Positions 1 through 9,964 of a stretch of 64,000 bases of DNA are shown here, piece by piece. Both the position numbers and the translations under genes were made by a program. Below the pieces are notes generated by a model. It did not search any database. It saw nothing but the letters and a program-made list of their open reading frames with translations, and was not told the DNA's origin. The stretch covers positions 1,178,001 to 1,242,000 of the forward strand of contig CP154437.1 in NCBI GenBank assembly GCA_039516895.1, given 5' to 3'. Numbering within the stretch: the first letter of the stretch is position 1; each line of letters opens with the position of its first letter. This DNA comes from Campylobacter coli. Lineage in GTDB: Bacteria; Campylobacterota; Campylobacteria; Campylobacterales; Campylobacteraceae.

Positions 1-479
1 AAATACCATTTGCCAAACTCTTCTTTTAAACTTTTTAAATAATGAACCGCAGCATATGTAGACTTCACAGGATCGCGTCTTTCATCAACATAAGCATCAA
101 TTCTAAGTCCTAAATTTCTTGCTGTTGGTTGCATAAATTGCCACACGCCTACAGCCTTAGCATTAGAAACACTATGTGCTTTTAATCCCGATTCTACCAT
201 TGCTAGATATAATATTTCTTCTGGAACTTCTTGCTGCGCTAGAATTTTTCTTATCATAGGAGTAACTTTTGAGAAATTTTGTATACCATCAATCAAAGTC
301 GGTGCATGCTTCGATCTTAAATCCTGTTGACTTTGCACAAAAGCCAAATCACTTATAAAACTTGGATCAATATCTAAATTTCTTAAAACACTCATTTGTC
401 TTTCATAAAATTCAGGAGTAGTAGTTTGCGCAAAAAGAAAGTTGTAAAATAAAATAAAACATAATATAATTTTTTTCAT
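1..479 (-). CDS. Membrane-bound lytic murein transglycosylase, MltD-like (C-terminus cut by window edge)
   Basis: I translated this by hand from the ATG at 479; about 159 codons lie in the window and the rest continues past base 1. The N-terminus is a signal peptide (MKKIILCFILFYNFLFA). The SLT/goose-lysozyme-type catalytic region starts near residue 85 with LYLAMVESGLKAHS, whose Glu in VESG is the expected catalytic acid, followed by AVGVWQFMQPTARNLGL and DERRDP. Enzymes of this family cleave the MurNAc-GlcNAc bond of peptidoglycan in the periplasm and form 1,6-anhydroMurNAc. It is the first of five minus-strand genes with tatD just upstream (2-base gap). Any LysM repeats would lie outside the window. 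Confidence 0.85.
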   Translation of the reverse strand, partial: MKKIILCFILFYNFLFAQTTTPEFYERQMSVLRNLDIDPSFISDLAFVQSQQDLRSKHAPTLIDGIQNFSKVTPMIRKILAQQEVPEEILYLAMVESGLKAHSVSNAKAVGVWQFMQPTARNLGLRIDAYVDERRDPVKSTYAAVHYLKSLKEEFGKWY

Positions 480-481
480 AT

Positions 482-1294
482 TTAACCTTTAAAAAATAAT
501 CTATAAGAATTTTCCAAACAAATCCCTAAAAGCTCTTGTCTTGGTAAATCAAGAATTTCACTCATTTTATTGGCCACTAATTGAGTCAATAAAGGCTCAT
601 TCCTTTTACCGCGATAAGGCTCTGGAGTAAGATAGGGCGCATCTGTTTCTAGCAACAATCTATCTTTTGGAATTTGTGGTAAAATGTTTACTAAATTTTT
701 AGCATTTTTAAATGTCAAAACACCACCGATTCCAAAATAAAATCCATCATTGCTAAGGCGCAATAAATGTTCGCTTGCATTAAAACAATGCAAAACCCCT
801 CCAACAAGATCTTTAGAATGTTCATGTAAAATTTCATAAGTATCGTTATTTGCTTCGCGAGAGTGGATGATAACAGGCTTTTTGAATTCTTTAGCTAGTT
901 CAAGTTGGGCTACAAAAAGTCTTTTTTGCTCTTCTTTTTCTTTTTCTCTTTCTTTAAAATCTTCACTTTTAAAACGAAAATAATCAAGCCCGCATTCACC
1001 TACAGCCACGCATTTTTCATCTTTTAAATACGCTCTTAGAATTTTCTCATCAAAACCTTCTAGCTCATAAGGATGTACGCCTGCGGCAAAAAATACATTT
1101 TTATATTTACTAGCAAGATCTGCCGCATAAGGCAAATCTTTAATATCTGCGCCTGGTATGATGATTTTTTCTATGCCATTATCAAACGAATGTTTTAAAA
1201 GCTCGTTTAAATCCTCTTTAAACACTTCACTATCTAAATGACAATGAGTATCGACGATCTTTAAACCATCTTTAAATTCAAGATTTAAGAACAT
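482..1294 (-). CDS. tatD: TatD-family metal-dependent DNase
   Basis: This 270-residue protein has the usual TatD length and motifs: the metal-binding DTHCHLD near residues 15-21, GECGLDYFR in the middle, VIIHSREA, and LLLETDAPYLTPEP near the C-terminus. The family are TIM-barrel amidohydrolase-fold hydrolases with 3'-5' exonuclease or endonuclease activity, linked to DNA repair or turnover. The ATG at 1294 overlaps the end of cbrR by 10 bases, which suggests translational coupling. The first dozen residues (MFLNLEFKDGL) precede the conserved core, so a slightly later start is possible. Confidence 0.9.
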   Translation of the reverse strand: MFLNLEFKDGLKIVDTHCHLDSEVFKEDLNELLKHSFDNGIEKIIIPGADIKDLPYAADLASKYKNVFFAAGVHPYELEGFDEKILRAYLKDEKCVAVGECGLDYFRFKSEDFKEREKEKEEQKRLFVAQLELAKEFKKPVIIHSREANNDTYEILHEHSKDLVGGVLHCFNASEHLLRLSNDGFYFGIGGVLTFKNAKNLVNILPQIPKDRLLLETDAPYLTPEPYRGKRNEPLLTQLVANKMSEILDLPRQELLGICLENSYRLFFKG

Positions 1295-2529
1295 ACTTCT
1301 ACTCTATCTTTACCATTGGCCTTAGCTTGCGAAAGTGCTTTTGAAGCTTTATCAACTAAGGTTTCAAATTTATCTCCACTCTTAGCAAAAACCACTCCTA
1401 TGGAAGCGGTAAAAAAGACTTCATCCAAATTGACTAAAATTCCAGCTTTTTTTATATTGACTCGAATGCGAGAAAGAATTTTAATCGCCCTTTCTTGTGA
1501 AATATTCTTTAATACTATGCAAATTTTTTCAGCACTATATCTACCAACTATATCACGTCCTTTGGTTTCGTTAATAATCTCATCAGCACAAATTTTGACG
1601 ATTTTATCCCCTACTTCATAGCCATATTCTTCATTTAAATTTCTTAAATTGTCTATATCCAAGAACGCAAAAGCAAATTCTTCTTCTTTGCATGCAATTT
1701 CATTTAAATAATCCTCAACACAATTCAACAAAGCATTGGAATTTTTTATCCCGGAAATAGGATCAAGATTGTTATAAATACTTAAAAACTGCATATTGGC
1801 CATATAATGAAGACATTTATCTAAGCGACAATTTAAACTTTCTTTGCTTAAAGGTTTTACCAAATACTCATTAGCCCCACTTACAAGCAAACTAGCCTCT
1901 AAAGCATCATCTTTGTCGCCTAAAATAATTACACCCAATTCGCTATCGCTAAAACGAGTTCTTACCTCACTTAAAAGCTCGCTTCCACTGATAACAGGCA
2001 TATTTGCATCAGCAATAATAAGCTTTATATCATTATTATCATTTAAATAGCTCATTGCTTCCTCGCCATGAGCAGCAGCCAAAACACTAAATTTTCTTTG
2101 TGTGAGAAGTTTTTTTATTTCATTACGCTCAGAAAGTTTACTTAGGGCTAAGATAACCTTGGTTTTAGCATAGTGTTCAAGCTTAACAATAGAATCTATG
2201 ATCTGATCTATACAGGTATCGCTTTCTTTAAAGATATAATCTAAAATATCTTTATCCATAAATTTATCTCTTGTAGCTTTATCATTACTTGCAGTCAATA
2301 CAATAACAGGCCAATTTTTCGCCAAGAGATAATCCACCACTTCTCCATTAGGTGCATCAGGCAAGCATAAATCTGCAAAAGTTAAAAAATATTCATCATC
2401 GGGCAATGCTTTAACTTCAGCAAGGCTAAAAACAATATCAACTTCACGATTTAAAGTAGTTTGTATCTTTTTAGCTAAAAGCTTTCCAAGCATTTTATTA
2501 TCATCAATAAGTAAAATTTTTTTATTCAT
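1285..2529 (-). CDS. cbrR: Response regulator with two receiver domains and a degenerate GGDEF domain (CbrR)
   Basis: The 414-residue protein has two receiver domains: the first with LIDDN at the N-terminus and a likely phospho-acceptor Asp53 (FADLCLPD), the second near 124-240 with Asp174 (IIADANMP). A GGDEF-fold domain follows (about 255-412), recognised by FLDIDNLRNLNEEYGYEVGD. The signature that should read RYGGDEF reads RYSAEKI at about 330-336, so the catalytic motif is lost and diguanylate cyclase activity is not expected. The architecture matches Campylobacter CbrR, known as a regulator needed for bile (deoxycholate) resistance. The gene lies between recN and tatD on the minus strand. 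No cognate kinase is adjacent. Confidence 0.9.
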   Translation of the reverse strand: MNKKILLIDDNKMLGKLLAKKIQTTLNREVDIVFSLAEVKALPDDEYFLTFADLCLPDAPNGEVVDYLLAKNWPVIVLTASNDKATRDKFMDKDILDYIFKESDTCIDQIIDSIVKLEHYAKTKVILALSKLSERNEIKKLLTQRKFSVLAAAHGEEAMSYLNDNNDIKLIIADANMPVISGSELLSEVRTRFSDSELGVIILGDKDDALEASLLVSGANEYLVKPLSKESLNCRLDKCLHYMANMQFLSIYNNLDPISGIKNSNALLNCVEDYLNEIACKEEEFAFAFLDIDNLRNLNEEYGYEVGDKIVKICADEIINETKGRDIVGRYSAEKICIVLKNISQERAIKILSRIRVNIKKAGILVNLDEVFFTASIGVVFAKSGDKFETLVDKASKALSQAKANGKDRVEVCS

Positions 2530-2618
2530 AATCTATAAAAATACCTTTTTTTAAAACTAAATCTTTATAATAAAATTAAAAAAATCCCAATTCTAACACA
2601 AACAAATAAAAATTCCGC

Positions 2619-4142
2619 TTAAGCTTTAAACAAAGTTTTAGCAAATTCCAAAGCTTCATCTGTAATAGTCTCGCCACTTATCATTCTTGCTAATTCTTTA
2701 ATTCTCTCTTCATTCTTAAGTTTTTTAACTGTGCTATAAGAAGCATTTTTTTCAACCAAAAAATGATTATGAGCTTTTGAAGAAAGCTGTGGCAAGTGAG
2801 ATATAGCAAAAATTTGATAAAAAGCAGCAAGCTCATTTAAAACATTGGCTATACTCATCGCTTCCTTACCGCTTAAATTAGCATCAATCTCATCTAAAAA
2901 TATTATCCCTGTGCCTGAATTTAAAATTTTACACTCAGTAGCAATAAAAGCAAGTCTTAAGCGATTAAGTTCACCTGAGCTTAAATTTTTTAAATTTGCA
3001 GTATTGATACTTAACTTGATCTCATCTTTTCCCAAAGAGGTGATTTTTGAAGTATTTACTAATTCTAAACTCACATTTTTCATATAAAGATTTTTTAAAT
3101 AATCATTTAAATAATCCTCTAAAGTTTTTAAATTTTGCATGCGAGCTTGAGTTAATAACTGGGTATTTTGATTTATTTTCTTTTCTATTTTTTCTAGTTT
3201 TTTTTCAAGTTCTTTTTTTTCAAAGCTTAAATTATCATAATGAGCGAGTTCATTTTTTTTATTTTCTAGCACTTCTAAAGCATTTTCTATACTCTCATAA
3301 CGCTTGATCAAAGAGGATAAATCCTCGATTCTATTGAGTACTTCTTCTATATCAAAATCCAAATCTTCGATTTTTTCATTTTCGGCTATGATACGAAGTT
3401 CATTTAAACATTCGCTAAAAAAACTTGTATCTTTTTCACTGAGATTTAAAGCATCAATGACTACTTTTTCTAATTCAAAAATAGCACTTGCCTTTTCCCA
3501 AGCTGCTTCTATTTTGTCTTTTTTTGATAATTTCTTTTTAAGATTTAAAAGCTCTTCGTATTCTCCGATTTTAGGATTGATTTTAGAAATTCTTTCAATC
3601 TGTGTGCTTGCTAATTCTTTAAGCTCTTCAATCCTTTTTTCCTCTTCTAAAATTGTAGTCAATTCTTCTGAAATTTGAAGCCATTGTTTATAATCGTCTT
3701 TAAAATGAGATAAAAAATCTTCAAATTCAGGATTTTTCGCACATTCTAAAGCATCTAAGAGATTTAAAAATTTCTCATTACTAAATTCATTGATTTCTTT
3801 GGCGCTTAGGTATTTAATAAATTTTTTACTTAGATGAATCAAACTTTTTTTAGAAATGCTTTGATTATTGATAAAATATTTCGCATTCTTATCCTTTAAA
3901 AGTTTAAAAACATTTTCATCTTCACTTTCTATGCCGTATTCTTCTAAATCTATCTTATCATCAAGTGCAATCTCAACAAGCTTTGCCTCACTATCGCTTA
4001 ATGCAAAAGCAGACAATATACCCTTAAAAAGTACAGACTTTCCTGCTCCGCTTAAACCCGTAAAGACTGTAAGTCCTTGAGAAATTTCAAGCTCAACTTC
4101 TTTAAAGCCAAGATTTTCTTTCATTAAAACTCTATTTATCAT
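2619..4142 (-). CDS. recN: DNA repair ATPase RecN
   Basis: SMC-like RecN: Walker A ([10 protein letters not shown]) near the N-terminus, a long Glu/Lys-rich coiled-coil middle, then the ABC signature region [13 protein letters not shown] and Walker [15 protein letters not shown]. RecN acts in double-strand break repair by recombination. I place the start at the ATG at 4142, which overlaps the nadK stop as TGATG, giving 507 residues. An in-frame ATG at 4154 would add MGTL but lies wholly inside nadK. The protein is shorter than E. coli RecN (about 553 residues), mainly in the coiled coil. Confidence 0.93.
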   Translation of the reverse strand: MINRVLMKENLGFKEVELEISQGLTVFTGLSGAGKSVLFKGILSAFALSDSEAKLVEIALDDKIDLEEYGIESEDENVFKLLKDKNAKYFINNQSISKKSLIHLSKKFIKYLSAKEINEFSNEKFLNLLDALECAKNPEFEDFLSHFKDDYKQWLQISEELTTILEEEKRIEELKELASTQIERISKINPKIGEYEELLNLKKKLSKKDKIEAAWEKASAIFELEKVVIDALNLSEKDTSFFSECLNELRIIAENEKIEDLDFDIEEVLNRIEDLSSLIKRYESIENALEVLENKKNELAHYDNLSFEKKELEKKLEKIEKKINQNTQLLTQARMQNLKTLEDYLNDYLKNLYMKNVSLELVNTSKITSLGKDEIKLSINTANLKNLSSGELNRLRLAFIATECKILNSGTGIIFLDEIDANLSGKEAMSIANVLNELAAFYQIFAISHLPQLSSKAHNHFLVEKNASYSTVKKLKNEERIKELARMISGETITDEALEFAKTLFKA

Positions 4143-5002
4143 CAATGTCCCCAATTCAATTTTTCTCTTAATATCTGAAAATAATCTCGATTTTTAGGAT
4201 GTATAAGTGCCACACTTCTATCGCTAAGCCCCACCTTAACACTTTTAAAATCATTCATTTTGTAATTTTCTTGTCCATCTATACTAAAAATACAATCTTT
4301 CGCGCCTATTTCAAGATCAAAACCCTTAGGCAATACTATAGGACGTTGGGTTAAAGAATGCGAACAAACAGGTGTGAGTATAAAAGCTTGTGCTAAAGTA
4401 TAAACTATAGGTCCATTTGCACTTAAATTGTATGCTGTAGAGCCTGCTGGAGTAGCTACTATAAGACCATCTCCAAAATATTCATTAAATTTTTTAGCTT
4501 TGCGAAATACCTCTATATGTGCCATAGAAGCTTTTCTATCCTTACTGATTACTACATCATTAAAAGCAAATTTTTGCGTGATTTGACCATCATTAGCTTC
4601 TAAAATAATACTCAATAAAAAAGGATTTTCTACCCTAAATTCTCCCCTGAAAAAAGCTTCAAAAAAAACTTCAGCTTCATCCACCTTAAAATCCGTTAAA
4701 AATCCTAAATGACCTGCATGAATTCCTAAAACCGCTTTATTGTGCTCACAAGCTTTTCGGCATAAAGAAATCAAAGTTCCATCACCCCCTAAGGAAATTA
4801 CAAAATCCGAAAGCTCAAACAAAGTATCAAGGTCGTATTTTGGCAATTTTATATTTTCAGAACTTTCCTTATAAAGCAAAAGTTCTACACCCTTTTTTTC
4901 TAAAATTTCTTTTAGAGTTAAAATTTCCTTGTCTAAATTTGAATTTGGACGCGCCGCAAGCCCTATTTTTTTAATGTTTTTATAATCTATTTTATTTTGC
5001 AT
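4142..5002 (-). CDS. nadK: NAD kinase
   Basis: NAD kinase (286 residues) phosphorylates NAD to NADP. The family motif GGDGTL lies at about residues 72-77, followed by [13 protein letters not shown], the NE/D-type region [12 protein letters not shown] and [24 protein letters not shown]. It is divergent from aspS and translationally coupled to recN by a TGATG overlap. An extended -10 box (TGTTATAAT) ends only five bases before the ATG, so the transcript may be leaderless; no Shine-Dalgarno sequence fits between them. Confidence 0.95.
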   Translation of the reverse strand: MQNKIDYKNIKKIGLAARPNSNLDKEILTLKEILEKKGVELLLYKESSENIKLPKYDLDTLFELSDFVISLGGDGTLISLCRKACEHNKAVLGIHAGHLGFLTDFKVDEAEVFFEAFFRGEFRVENPFLLSIILEANDGQITQKFAFNDVVISKDRKASMAHIEVFRKAKKFNEYFGDGLIVATPAGSTAYNLSANGPIVYTLAQAFILTPVCSHSLTQRPIVLPKGFDLEIGAKDCIFSIDGQENYKMNDFKSVKVGLSDRSVALIHPKNRDYFQILREKLNWGH

Positions 5003-5007
5003 AAAAA

Positions 5008-5013
5008 ATTATA
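5008..5013 (-). promoter_or_regulatory. Candidate extended -10 box of nadK
   Basis: On the minus strand the sequence reads TGTTATAAT, then five T, then the nadK ATG. It is a perfect TATAAT with an upstream TG one base away. A start 6-8 bases downstream would fall on or next to the ATG. Promoter identity is inferred from sequence only. Confidence 0.5.
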
Positions 5014-5046
5014 ACAAATCTTAGCTAAGCAAAAGAATAAAAATAT

Positions 5047-5052
5047 TATAAT
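5047..5052 (+). promoter_or_regulatory. Candidate -10 box of the aspS-adk-ppa operon
   Basis: A perfect TATAAT lies 42 bases before the aspS start codon. It is followed at 5054-5071 by the inverted repeat TTTAAC-TTATAT-GTTAAA, which would fall at the transcript start and could be an operator or just AT-rich sequence. The ribosome binding site AAGGA precedes the start. Confidence 0.45.
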
Positions 5053-5094
5053 TTTAACTTATATGTTAAAAAAATTAATTTTCAAGGAAAAATT

Positions 5095-6846
5095 TTGCGA
5101 AGTCATTACAACACAGACTTAAATTCTGCCCACATAGGCGAAGTAGTTAAACTTTGCGGTTGGGTCAATAGCTACCGAGATCATGGCGGCGTAATTTTTA
5201 TTGATTTAAGAGATCGTAGCGGTATTATTCAACTTGTATGCGATCCAAATGATAGCAAAGAAGCTCACGAAATAGCCTCTCGCACAAGAAATGAATTTGT
5301 TTTAATAGCCGAAGGAAAAATTCGACCCCGAGGAGAAGGACTTACAAATCCTAAATTAAAAACCGGTGAAATTGAAGTGGTAGTAAGCAAGCTCATTATC
5401 GAAAATGAAAGCACTGTCCCTCCTTTTGGCATAGGCGATGAAAGTGTAAATGAAGAATTGCGTCTTAAATATCGCTTTTTAGATTTAAGAAATCCTAAGC
5501 TTTATGAAAATTTTGCACTACGCTCTAAAGCTTGTATAGCCGCTAGAAATTCTTTGGCAAATATGGGATTTTTAGAAGTTGAAACTCCTATCCTAACTAA
5601 AGCCACTCCAGAAGGAGCAAGGGATTATCTTGTGCCATCACGCGTGCATCAAGGAGAATTTTATGCCCTTCCTCAAAGCCCACAACTTTTCAAGCAACTT
5701 TTAATGTGTAGCGGCTTTGATCGTTATTTTCAAATTGCTAAATGTTTTAGAGATGAAGATTTAAGAGCAGATCGTCAGCCTGAATTTACACAAATTGATG
5801 TTGAAATGAGTTTTTGCGAGCAAAAAGATGTGATTGCCACAGCTGAAACCTTTTTAAAAGATATTTTCAAAGCTTGCGGTAAAGAAATCCAAATTCCTTT
5901 TAGACAAATGCCTTATAAAGAAGCTATGGAAAACTATGGAAGCGATAAGCCTGATTTGCGTTTTGATTTGAAACTGATCGATGTTATAGATATCTTTGCA
6001 AAGTCAAATAATGAAATTTTTGCAAATATTGCCAAAGACAGTAAGAAAAATCGTGTTAAAGCTTTACGCGTTCCAAAGGGTGATACTATCTTTTCAAAAA
6101 GACAAATGCAAAGATTTGAAGAATTTGTGCGCAAATTTGGGGCTCAAGGCTTAGCCTTTATACAAGTTAAAGAAGATGGACTTAAAGGTCCTCTTTGCAA
6201 ATTTTTTAATGAAGAGGATTTAAACGAGCTTACCAAGCGTTGCGAACTTGAAGTAGGCGATGTAGTGTTTTTTGGCGCAGGAGTTAAGAAAACTGTGCTT
6301 GATTATATGGGAAGATTTAGAATTTTCCTAGCTGGAGAACTTAATTTAATCAACCCTGATGCTTTAGAATTCTTATGGGTAGTTGATTTTCCTATGTTTG
6401 AACAAAATGATGATGGAAGCTATTCTGCAATGCATCATCCTTTCACTATGCCAAAAAATATCGATGAGACTGACTTAGAAGAAATCTCATCTATCGCTTA
6501 TGATGTTGTACTCAACGGCGTTGAACTAGGTGGCGGTAGTATAAGAATTCATAAAAACGATATCCAACAAAAAGTCTTTAAATTGCTTAACATCGATGAA
6601 GAACAACAAAAAGAAAAATTTGGATTTTTACTTGATGCACTAAGTTTTGGTGCTCCACCACACGGAGGTATCGCCATAGGACTTGACAGACTTATCATGC
6701 TAGTAACGGGAGCAAATAGTATAAGAGAAGTTATAGCATTTCCAAAAACTCAAAGAGCGCAATGCTTGATGACAGATGCGCCTTCAGTTGCTAGCAATGA
6801 AGCCATGAGAGAATTAGGAATCAAATTAAGGGAGAATGTAAAATGA
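5095..6846 (+). CDS. aspS: Aspartyl-tRNA synthetase (probably non-discriminating Asp/Asn)
   Basis: The 583-residue class II synthetase has an N-terminal OB-fold anticodon domain ([24 protein letters not shown]), motif 2 ([24 protein letters not shown]) and motif 3 ([13 protein letters not shown]), plus the GAD insert typical of bacterial AspRS. It charges tRNA-Asp; in Campylobacter relatives the enzyme usually also charges tRNA-Asn, with GatCAB correcting the product (family knowledge). The start is a TTG supported by AAGGAAAAA just upstream and by the conserved beginning MRSHYNTDL. It heads an operon with adk, which it overlaps by ATGA. Confidence 0.96.
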   Translation: MRSHYNTDLNSAHIGEVVKLCGWVNSYRDHGGVIFIDLRDRSGIIQLVCDPNDSKEAHEIASRTRNEFVLIAEGKIRPRGEGLTNPKLKTGEIEVVVSKLIIENESTVPPFGIGDESVNEELRLKYRFLDLRNPKLYENFALRSKACIAARNSLANMGFLEVETPILTKATPEGARDYLVPSRVHQGEFYALPQSPQLFKQLLMCSGFDRYFQIAKCFRDEDLRADRQPEFTQIDVEMSFCEQKDVIATAETFLKDIFKACGKEIQIPFRQMPYKEAMENYGSDKPDLRFDLKLIDVIDIFAKSNNEIFANIAKDSKKNRVKALRVPKGDTIFSKRQMQRFEEFVRKFGAQGLAFIQVKEDGLKGPLCKFFNEEDLNELTKRCELEVGDVVFFGAGVKKTVLDYMGRFRIFLAGELNLINPDALEFLWVVDFPMFEQNDDGSYSAMHHPFTMPKNIDETDLEEISSIAYDVVLNGVELGGGSIRIHKNDIQQKVFKLLNIDEEQQKEKFGFLLDALSFGAPPHGGIAIGLDRLIMLVTGANSIREVIAFPKTQRAQCLMTDAPSVASNEAMRELGIKLRENVK

Positions 6847-7418
6847 AAGAATTATTTTTAATTATAGGTGCGCCAGGAAGTGGAAAAACTACAGATGCTA
6901 GTTTGATTGCACAAGCTGATGCGGATGTTACTCATTATTCTACAGGGGATCTTTTAAGAGCGGAAGTAGCAAGTGGTAGCGAGCTTGGTAAAACCATAGA
7001 TGGTTTTATCTCTAAAGGAAATTTAGTTCCGCTAGATGTAGTGGTAAATACCATAGTTTCAGCACTAAAAACTGCTCCTACAAAAACAGTTATTATCGAT
7101 GGTTATCCAAGAAGTGTAGAACAAATGGTAGAATTTGATAAGGTTTTAAGCGAGCAAAATGAAATTTGTCTTAAGGGTGTAATCGAAGTAAGAGTTAGCG
7201 AGCAAGTAGCTAAAGATCGCGTTTTAGGAAGAAGTCGTGGTGCAGATGATAACGAAGAAGTATTTTACAATAGAATGAAAGTATATACTGAGCCGCTAGA
7301 AGAAATCATTTCTTTTTATCAAAAGAAAAAACTTCATTTCATCATCGATGGAGAACGCACTATCGAACCTATCGTTGCTGATATGAAAGAACTGATTAAA
7401 AAAATTCAAAGTATATAA
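6843..7418 (+). CDS. adk: Adenylate kinase
   Basis: Adenylate kinase interconverts 2 ADP with AMP and ATP. The P-loop GAPGSGKTT lies at residues 9-17, the AMP-binding region [13 protein letters not shown] and DGYPRS follow, and the LID region is short ([12 protein letters not shown]) with no zinc-finger cysteines. The length, 191 residues, is that of short-LID forms. The start overlaps the aspS stop (ATGA), so the pair is translationally coupled. The energy-metabolism partner ppa follows after nine bases. Confidence 0.95.
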   Translation: MKELFLIIGAPGSGKTTDASLIAQADADVTHYSTGDLLRAEVASGSELGKTIDGFISKGNLVPLDVVVNTIVSALKTAPTKTVIIDGYPRSVEQMVEFDKVLSEQNEICLKGVIEVRVSEQVAKDRVLGRSRGADDNEEVFYNRMKVYTEPLEEIISFYQKKKLHFIIDGERTIEPIVADMKELIKKIQSI

Positions 7419-7427
7419 GGATAAAAA

Positions 7428-7946
7428 ATGGACTTAAGCAAAATCAAAATCGGAGATATTCCAAACAAAATCAATGCTGTAATTGAAATTCCATACGGCT
7501 CAAGCATTAAATACGAAATCGATAAAGATAGCGGTGCGATCATGGTGGATCGCGTTATGGCTAGCGCGATGTTTTATCCAGCAAATTATGGTTTTATCGC
7601 AAATACCTTAGCTGATGATGGCGATCCTGTGGATATCTTAGTCTTAAATGAATACCCTATCCAAGCAGGCGCAGTTATTCCATGTCGTTTAATCGGTGTT
7701 TTAATCATGGAAGATGAAAGTGGAATGGATGAAAAACTTCTTGCTGTGCCTAATTCTAAAATCGATGCAAGATATGACAATATCAAAACCTATACTGATT
7801 TACCACAAGCAACTCTAAATAAAATCAAAAATTTCTTTGAAACTTATAAAATCTTAGAACCTAACAAATGGGTAAAAGTGCAAGATTTCAAAGATGAAAA
7901 AGCTGCTATTGAAATTTTAGAAAAAGCGATTAAAAACTACAAATAA
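7428..7946 (+). CDS. ppa: Inorganic pyrophosphatase (family I)
   Basis: This is a 172-residue soluble family I pyrophosphatase that hydrolyses PPi to two phosphates in a Mg-dependent reaction. The signature ADDGDPVDILVL carries the metal-binding aspartates, and YGSSIKYEIDKDSG and EDESGMDEKLLAVP match the active-site lining. Cotranscription with aspS and adk makes sense because aminoacylation releases AMP and PPi, the substrates of the two downstream enzymes. AAGGA precedes the ATG. A strong hairpin follows the gene. Confidence 0.96.
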   Translation: MDLSKIKIGDIPNKINAVIEIPYGSSIKYEIDKDSGAIMVDRVMASAMFYPANYGFIANTLADDGDPVDILVLNEYPIQAGAVIPCRLIGVLIMEDESGMDEKLLAVPNSKIDARYDNIKTYTDLPQATLNKIKNFFETYKILEPNKWVKVQDFKDEKAAIEILEKAIKNYK

Positions 7947-7953
7947 ATTCTTT

Positions 7954-7976
7954 ATTTAGCCTTTTATAGGCTAAAT
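7954..7976 (+). terminator. Hairpin between ppa and msrA
   Basis: This is a perfect 8-bp stem (ATTTAGCC / GGCTAAAT) with a seven-base loop (TTTTATA). It is followed only by CTTTAAGG, not a long T run, so it may be a weak terminator, an attenuator or an mRNA-stabilising structure that lets some transcription reach msrA. Confidence 0.5.
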
Positions 7977-7993
7977 CTTTAAGGAAATTCCCT

Positions 7994-8494
7994 ATGAAAA
8001 ATATCATTTTAGGTGGTGGATGTTTTTGGTGCGTAGAAGCTGCTTTTGAAAATTGCAAAGGCATTGTGCATACTGAAGTGGGCTACACAGGTGGAAACGA
8101 TAACCCTAGCTATGAAAGCGTTTGCAATGGCGATGGTAATATAGAAGTAGTTAAAATCATTTACAATGAAGCCAAAATTTCCTTAGAACAAATCTTAAGC
8201 TTATTTTTTAAAATTCATGATCCAACTAGCTTTAACAAGCAAGGAGCTGATATAGGAATTCAATATCGTTCGGCGATTTTTTATGAAAGCCAAAGCGATA
8301 AAAATACTATAGAAGATTTTATAAAAAAAGAACAAGTCAATTTCCCACTTCCAATTGTCACACAAATTTACAAACTTCAAAGATACTACAAAGCAGAAGA
8401 TTATCATCAACATTATTTTATACACAATCCCAACCAAAGCTATTGTCGTTTTGTTATAGCGCCTAAGCTAGAAAAAATCAAAAATTACGAGTGA
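7994..8494 (+). CDS. msrA: Peptide methionine sulfoxide reductase A
   Basis: MsrA reduces the S-form of methionine sulfoxide in proteins. The catalytic motif [11 protein letters not shown] (active Cys10) is at the very N-terminus, followed by [36 protein letters not shown] and the C-terminal DYHQHYF. At 166 residues it is a compact, MsrA-only cytosolic form with no MsrB fusion. It has its own ribosome binding site (AAGGAAA) and follows a hairpin that separates it from ppa. Such enzymes help Campylobacter survive oxidative and nitrosative stress. Confidence 0.95.
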   Translation: MKNIILGGGCFWCVEAAFENCKGIVHTEVGYTGGNDNPSYESVCNGDGNIEVVKIIYNEAKISLEQILSLFFKIHDPTSFNKQGADIGIQYRSAIFYESQSDKNTIEDFIKKEQVNFPLPIVTQIYKLQRYYKAEDYHQHYFIHNPNQSYCRFVIAPKLEKIKNYE

Positions 8495-8668
8495 AATTAT
8501 CTTTTTAAGTTTTGAAAATTTTACTTTTTATTCACAGGCTTTTCACGATGTGATTTTCTTTTCAAAGTACCTAAAAATAGGACTTTAAGGTTTAAATTTT
8601 CCGAAAAAACATTTATTGTTTTTTAAGTTTTTTTGTGAATTTATTTGAAGATGTGAATAATTTTAATA

Positions 8669-8674
8669 TATAAT
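8669..8674 (+). promoter_or_regulatory. Orphan TATAAT in the msrA/methyltransferase intergenic region
   Basis: A perfect TATAAT lies in a 224-base gap between two convergent genes, with no ORF downstream on its strand. A weak hairpin with a T run at 8711-8727 (ATTGA-AAA-TCAAT, then TTTT) could end a transcript of about 45 bases. In a genome this AT-rich, chance is a real alternative. Confidence 0.2.
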
Positions 8675-8718
8675 AAAATTTTAGCTTCTATACGAACTTA
8701 ATCTTAAAGAATTGAAAA

Positions 8719-9594
8719 TCAATTTTTCCTTAATTTAGCGATGAAAAACCCGTCATATTCCTCACAGGGCAAAATGCGTTTGCATTTAGAAATCTCCTCA
8801 AATTCTCTACTTTGCCCATTTTTAGCCAAAGCATTTTCTAAATTTATATCCAAAAGTTCTATATCAAAATCACTTCTTAAAGCATTTTCTATCACTTCTT
8901 CATTTTCCTCTTTGGTAAAAGTACAAGTGCTATAAACAAGCTCTCCACCTACTTTCAAAGCCTTGAGTGCAGAATGTAAAAGTTTTTTTTGAAGTTTGGC
9001 TATGTTTTTAATCTCTTTAGAACTTTTTTCTAATTCTAAACCCATTTTTGCTAAAGTAGAACAAGGTGCATCAAGTAAAATTTTATCAAATTTTAAGGGA
9101 CATAAATTTCCTATATTTTTACCATCTTTCATAAAAACTCGAGCTTTTACTCCATAATTTTTCAAATTCTTTTGCAAAGTAAAAAACCTGTCCTTACTTG
9201 CCTCATTGCAAGCTAGATAGCCTTCATTTTGCATAAAATTAGCAAGATTTATACTTTTTCCACCAGGTGCTGCACACATATCTAAAACGCTTTGCCCTGC
9301 TTTTACATCTAAATTTAAAGTACACAAATAAGATGCATAATTTTGTATATAAAATTTAAATTCATTAAAAGCTTGCATAGAACTTAAAACACTTTTATTA
9401 CAAGCCTTAAAAAGATAGCAGTACTCATTAAGCTTTTCATACTCTAATTTCAAATCTTGAAATTCTCTTTCAAGTGTTAAATTATCACATTTTAAGCGAT
9501 TTATAAAACAGCATATTTTTTTAGGCAATTTAAAAGAATTTTTAAGATTTTCAAGCTCTTTATTATTATAAATACTGGCTAGATTATATTCCAA
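8719..9594 (-). CDS. NOL1/NOP2/Sun-family SAM-dependent RNA cytosine-C5 methyltransferase
   Basis: The 291-residue protein has the SAM-binding motif [16 protein letters not shown], motif [18 protein letters not shown] with its catalytic-type cysteine, and motif [19 protein letters not shown] with the second conserved cysteine. The two cysteines define the RsmB/RsmF type of m5C methyltransferase. It is much shorter than E. coli RsmB (429 residues) and lacks the N-terminal NusB-like domain, so the exact rRNA target cannot be assigned. It overlaps ruvX by 11 bases. Confidence 0.85.
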   Translation of the reverse strand: MEYNLASIYNNKELENLKNSFKLPKKICCFINRLKCDNLTLEREFQDLKLEYEKLNEYCYLFKACNKSVLSSMQAFNEFKFYIQNYASYLCTLNLDVKAGQSVLDMCAAPGGKSINLANFMQNEGYLACNEASKDRFFTLQKNLKNYGVKARVFMKDGKNIGNLCPLKFDKILLDAPCSTLAKMGLELEKSSKEIKNIAKLQKKLLHSALKALKVGGELVYSTCTFTKEENEEVIENALRSDFDIELLDINLENALAKNGQSREFEEISKCKRILPCEEYDGFFIAKLRKN

Positions 9595-9964
9595 AATAAT
9601 CCTTTATCATGATTAAAGCTGCTAAAGAGTCTAATTTAGCATCTTTTTTGCGTGTATTAGCTACGCCATACCCTAAAGCTTCTTTGCTTGTTCCACTTTC
9701 ATCTACAAAGCGGATTTCTTTATCAAATTCAAGTAAAGATACAAAATGCTTAATGCGTCTTGTCATTTCTTCTTCGCTTGAACCTCCTTTGGGAATACCT
9801 ACGATTAACAAAGAAATATTATGAATTTGGATTAAATTTTTAACTTCATTTGCAGCTTGGTTGCGGTTTTTTCTGATTATACCTTCTAAAGGAATGGTGA
9901 TTTTATCTATACAAAGCGCCACGCCTATACGCTTTAAACCCACATCTAAAGCCAAAGCTCTCAT
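9584..9964 (-). CDS. ruvX: RuvX/YqgF-family Holliday junction resolvase-like protein
   Basis: RNase H-fold protein of 126 residues with [16 protein letters not shown] at the N-terminus, [13 protein letters not shown] in the middle and [12 protein letters not shown] near the C-terminus, which together carry the conserved acidic residues. The family is linked to pre-16S rRNA 5'-end processing and was proposed as a Holliday junction resolvase. It overlaps dprA by four bases (ATGA), so it is translationally coupled to that DNA-uptake gene. Confidence 0.9.
   Translation of the reverse strand: MRALALDVGLKRIGVALCIDKITIPLEGIIRKNRNQAANEVKNLIQIHNISLLIVGIPKGGSSEEEMTRRIKHFVSLLEFDKEIRFVDESGTSKEALGYGVANTRKKDAKLDSLAALIMIKDYFGI

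Noticed and set aside
4143-4154. Earlier recN start
   Set aside because: The TGATG overlap with nadK supports the ATG at 4142; the upstream start adds four residues with no conserved role.
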